DNA of 64,000 nt. Origin: Leptothermofonsia sp049200465 (GTDB lineage Bacteria > Cyanobacteriota > Cyanobacteriia > Leptolyngbyales > Leptolyngbyaceae). The notes beneath the pieces are model-generated. The model was not told the DNA's origin. It made no database searches and saw only the letters and a program-made list of their open reading frames with translations. The stretch's first letter is position 1, and each line of letters begins with the position of its first letter. Of this stretch, positions 62,316 to 64,000 are shown in pieces. The stretch lies in NCBI RefSeq assembly GCF_049200465.1, contig NZ_CP120836.1:4030001-4094000 (forward strand). The letters are read 5' to 3'. Both the position numbers and the translations under genes were made by a program.

Positions 62316-63107
62316 AGCGCTGGTGGGAACTTGGCTAGAAGGAGAACAGAAAAAAGTTTCACAAGCAGATACAAAATTGAGCCCTACCAATCTAAGGCAA
62401 GGACTTTAGCTTTTGTAACCCTCTGTGGGTCCAAATATCGAGAAAGAAAAATCTAGCAAAAACTAAATTTGGCAAAAACTAGCTGTCTAAATAGCTGACA
62501 ACCGCAAACTTACCTGCTGGGATCTGACCGGATCTAACCACCTGATTGAATTAGAACTAGCGTGTTACTAATCCATTAGGGTTTTCGTAATGCATCAAAC
62601 TCTTAACCTTAGCCACCTTGTCACATTAAGAAGTGTAACATTTCTGAGGGGAGGCGTATACCCCTTGAGATGAATTTATTAAACACTCAGTTCAGGAAAA
62701 CACTCAGATTTTTCAATAAAAGCTCAGATTTGACTATATCAAGGGTACCCACTATCCTTTTCAGGGAATGCATCCTACACAACAAAACGTATCCTGACCT
62801 GCATGAGAGGAACTGGAGTTACTCCTATCTTCTTCAGCAAAGATGTAAGAAAAGTTAAATTCGCTTAAGGAACAACAGAAATAGGACAAGGGTGGGTCTA
62901 GGGTCAGAAGCCAGAAGCTGAATGAGTAAGGGGAGACGTAGAAGGTGTAAGAAATCAAAGGCCAGGAGCCAGAAGGGGTAAGGTGTAGAAGGGTAGATGA
63001 GTGGATAAGCGAAGAAGGGAAGAAATAGGGGGTAAGGGAGTGAGGAATTGCACCTCTTCACTCTCTCCACCTTCTCCCCAGGCAACAATAATAATTGATA
63101 CTTACTG
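62316..63107. other. Long spacer upstream of the sigma gene
   Basis: Nearly 800 bases. The first 550 are A/T-rich and should hold the sigma factor promoter, but no confident boxes were found. A CAAAAACTA motif is repeated near 62455-62480. Bases 62893-63085 are the purine-rich repeat class (GGTCAGAAGCCAGAAGC; AGGGTAGATGAGTGGATAAG). Frames of about 60 codons here look random. Confidence 0.45.
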
Positions 63108-64000
63108 TCAGAGGTAGTCCTGCAAAGCCTTAACTGATAATTGCTGGGACTGTAGGGCCCGAATGGCGGCGGCAGTGGCTTTTGCTCCGGCGATTGTGGT
63201 GATGATAGGGATCTTGTAGCCCAGGGCAGTACGGCGAATCAGGCGGCCATCTGCCTGAGCTTCTTCTCCGGATGGAGTGTTAATAATTAGTTGCACTTTC
63301 TCATTTTTGATCCAGTCCAGTACATGGGGACGGCCTTCATGCAGCTTAAGCACCAGTTCCACATCTAGCCCATGTTCGAGCAAGGTTTTGCGAGTGCCTT
63401 CTGTGGCCACAATGGAAAATCCAAGAGCCATCAGGTCCTTCACAACAGGAACAACGGCTTCTTTGTCACGGTTGTTCATAGACACAAAGACAGTGCCTTT
63501 GAATGGGAGACGCTGATTTGCAGCCAGTTCGGCTTTGGCAAAGGCTACACCAAAGCTGGCATCAATCCCCATTACCTCCCCAGTAGAGCGCATCTCAGGC
63601 CCCAGAATAGTATCAGTACCGGGGAACTTCTCAAAGGGCAGCACAGCTTCTTTCACTGAGATATGCTGAGGAATGATTTCCTGGGTATAGCCCAGTTCTG
63701 TTAACGATTTGCCTGTCATAATCCGTGCCGCCATTTTTGCCAGAGGCACCCCGATCGCCTTTGACACAAAGGGAACAGTTCTTGAAGCACGAGGGTTTGC
63801 TTCCAGGATATAAACCTGATCCCCCTGGACGGCAAACTGGATATTCATCAAGCCCACAACCTTCAGCGCCTTTGCCAGTTGCACGGTCCAGGTGCGGATC
63901 TGGTCGAGGACGGACGGGCTCAAGAAAACGGCAGGGAGGGAGCAGGCAGAGTCACCAGAGTGAATTCCAGCCTGCTCGATGTGTTCCATGATGCCGCCAA
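63108..64000 (-). CDS. carB: Carbamoyl-phosphate synthase large subunit, 3' part
   Basis: The C-terminal 297 residues of CarB, which makes carbamoyl phosphate for pyrimidines and arginine; the gene continues beyond the window. Visible are the end of the second ATP-grasp domain (MEHIEQAGIHSGDSAC; FAVQGDQVYILEANPRASRT) and the allosteric MGS-like domain (from about KGTVFVSMNNRDKEAVVPVV, with TEGTRKTLLEHGLDVELVLK and INTPSGEEAQADGRLIRRTA). The C-terminus is complete. Confidence 0.96.
   Translation of the reverse strand, partial: GGIMEHIEQAGIHSGDSACSLPAVFLSPSVLDQIRTWTVQLAKALKVVGLMNIQFAVQGDQVYILEANPRASRTVPFVSKAIGVPLAKMAARIMTGKSLTELGYTQEIIPQHISVKEAVLPFEKFPGTDTILGPEMRSTGEVMGIDASFGVAFAKAELAANQRLPFKGTVFVSMNNRDKEAVVPVVKDLMALGFSIVATEGTRKTLLEHGLDVELVLKLHEGRPHVLDWIKNEKVQLIINTPSGEEAQADGRLIRRTALGYKIPIITTIAGAKATAAAIRALQSQQLSVKALQDYL

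Noticed and set aside
62670..62858. A 62-codon frame upstream of the sigma gene
   Set aside because: Random-looking composition, no ribosome binding site, and it lies in an A/T-rich spacer.
1..64000. CRISPR arrays, tRNA and rRNA genes, prophage or intact insertion sequences
   Set aside because: I looked for regularly spaced repeats, tRNA-like TTCGA arms and transposase motifs and saw none; only palindromic miniature elements and relics were found. A dedicated tRNA or RNA-family scan was not possible.

Overview
The window is chromosomal DNA from a cyanobacterium, most likely a filamentous Leptolyngbya-like lineage. The evidence is a photosystem II D2 gene, a split RNA polymerase (rpoB-rpoC1-rpoC2), Ycf51 and Ycf41-type proteins, an NblB-like HEAT protein, a cyanobacterial HD-GYP architecture and many GCGATCGC (HIP1) octamers. 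No rRNA, tRNA, CRISPR array, prophage or intact insertion sequence was seen. The genus assignment is an inference.

Layout. 0-6 kb: the end of a histidine kinase coupled to a response regulator, a decayed Rpn-type gene, htpX, small unknown genes and aspS. 6-12 kb, mostly minus strand: a PF09818-type ATPase, an AlaC-like aminotransferase overlapping an iron-type alcohol dehydrogenase, Ycf51, a TPR protein and an IscA-type Fe-S protein. 12-22.7 kb: a DUF6930-like protein, a 1584-residue TamB-like protein, ClpP, an orphan sugar-binding lipoprotein and a WecG/TagA glycosyltransferase. 22.8-30 kb: an SLH lipoprotein, a CBS protein, the NblB-like protein, a stand-alone psbD, a possible tiny gene followed by a structured RNA, and a GAF/HD-GYP protein. 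30-38.5 kb: frameshifted dinB, a YciI protein, cobK, a methyltransferase, a mannose-1-phosphate guanylyltransferase-like fusion, ssb, gmk and a RemA-type gene. 38.6-47.7 kb: an NFACT protein, a TonB-like protein, three frameshifted genes (PfkB-type sugar kinase, hemL, chaB), hslO, an SRPBCC-like gene and hisD. 47.9-59 kb: the core block rpsT-tatD-rpoB-rpoC1-rpoC2. 59-64 kb: an alanine racemase relic split by a palindromic element, a DUF1611 protein, a group 2 sigma factor and the 3' part of carB.

Two themes stand out. First, intergenic DNA is full of 80-120 bp palindromic elements with TATAGC...GCTATA ends (at least nine related copies, plus further families). One copy sits inside the alanine racemase relic with a readable target duplication, so these are MITE-like mobile elements and not only structured spacers. 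Second, four recognisable genes between 30.1 and 44.8 kb carry single-base indels, including two in hemL, a gene essential for tetrapyrrole synthesis. Most lie in or beside homopolymers, so sequence error is at least as likely as gene decay.

The best candidates for something undescribed are the 23-codon reading frame with a near-perfect Shine-Dalgarno followed by a folded RNA (27.5-27.73 kb), the palindromic element family, and the fusion protein at 34.2-36.7 kb whose mutase-like half lacks its catalytic motifs. All calls come from reading the sequence; no database search was run.
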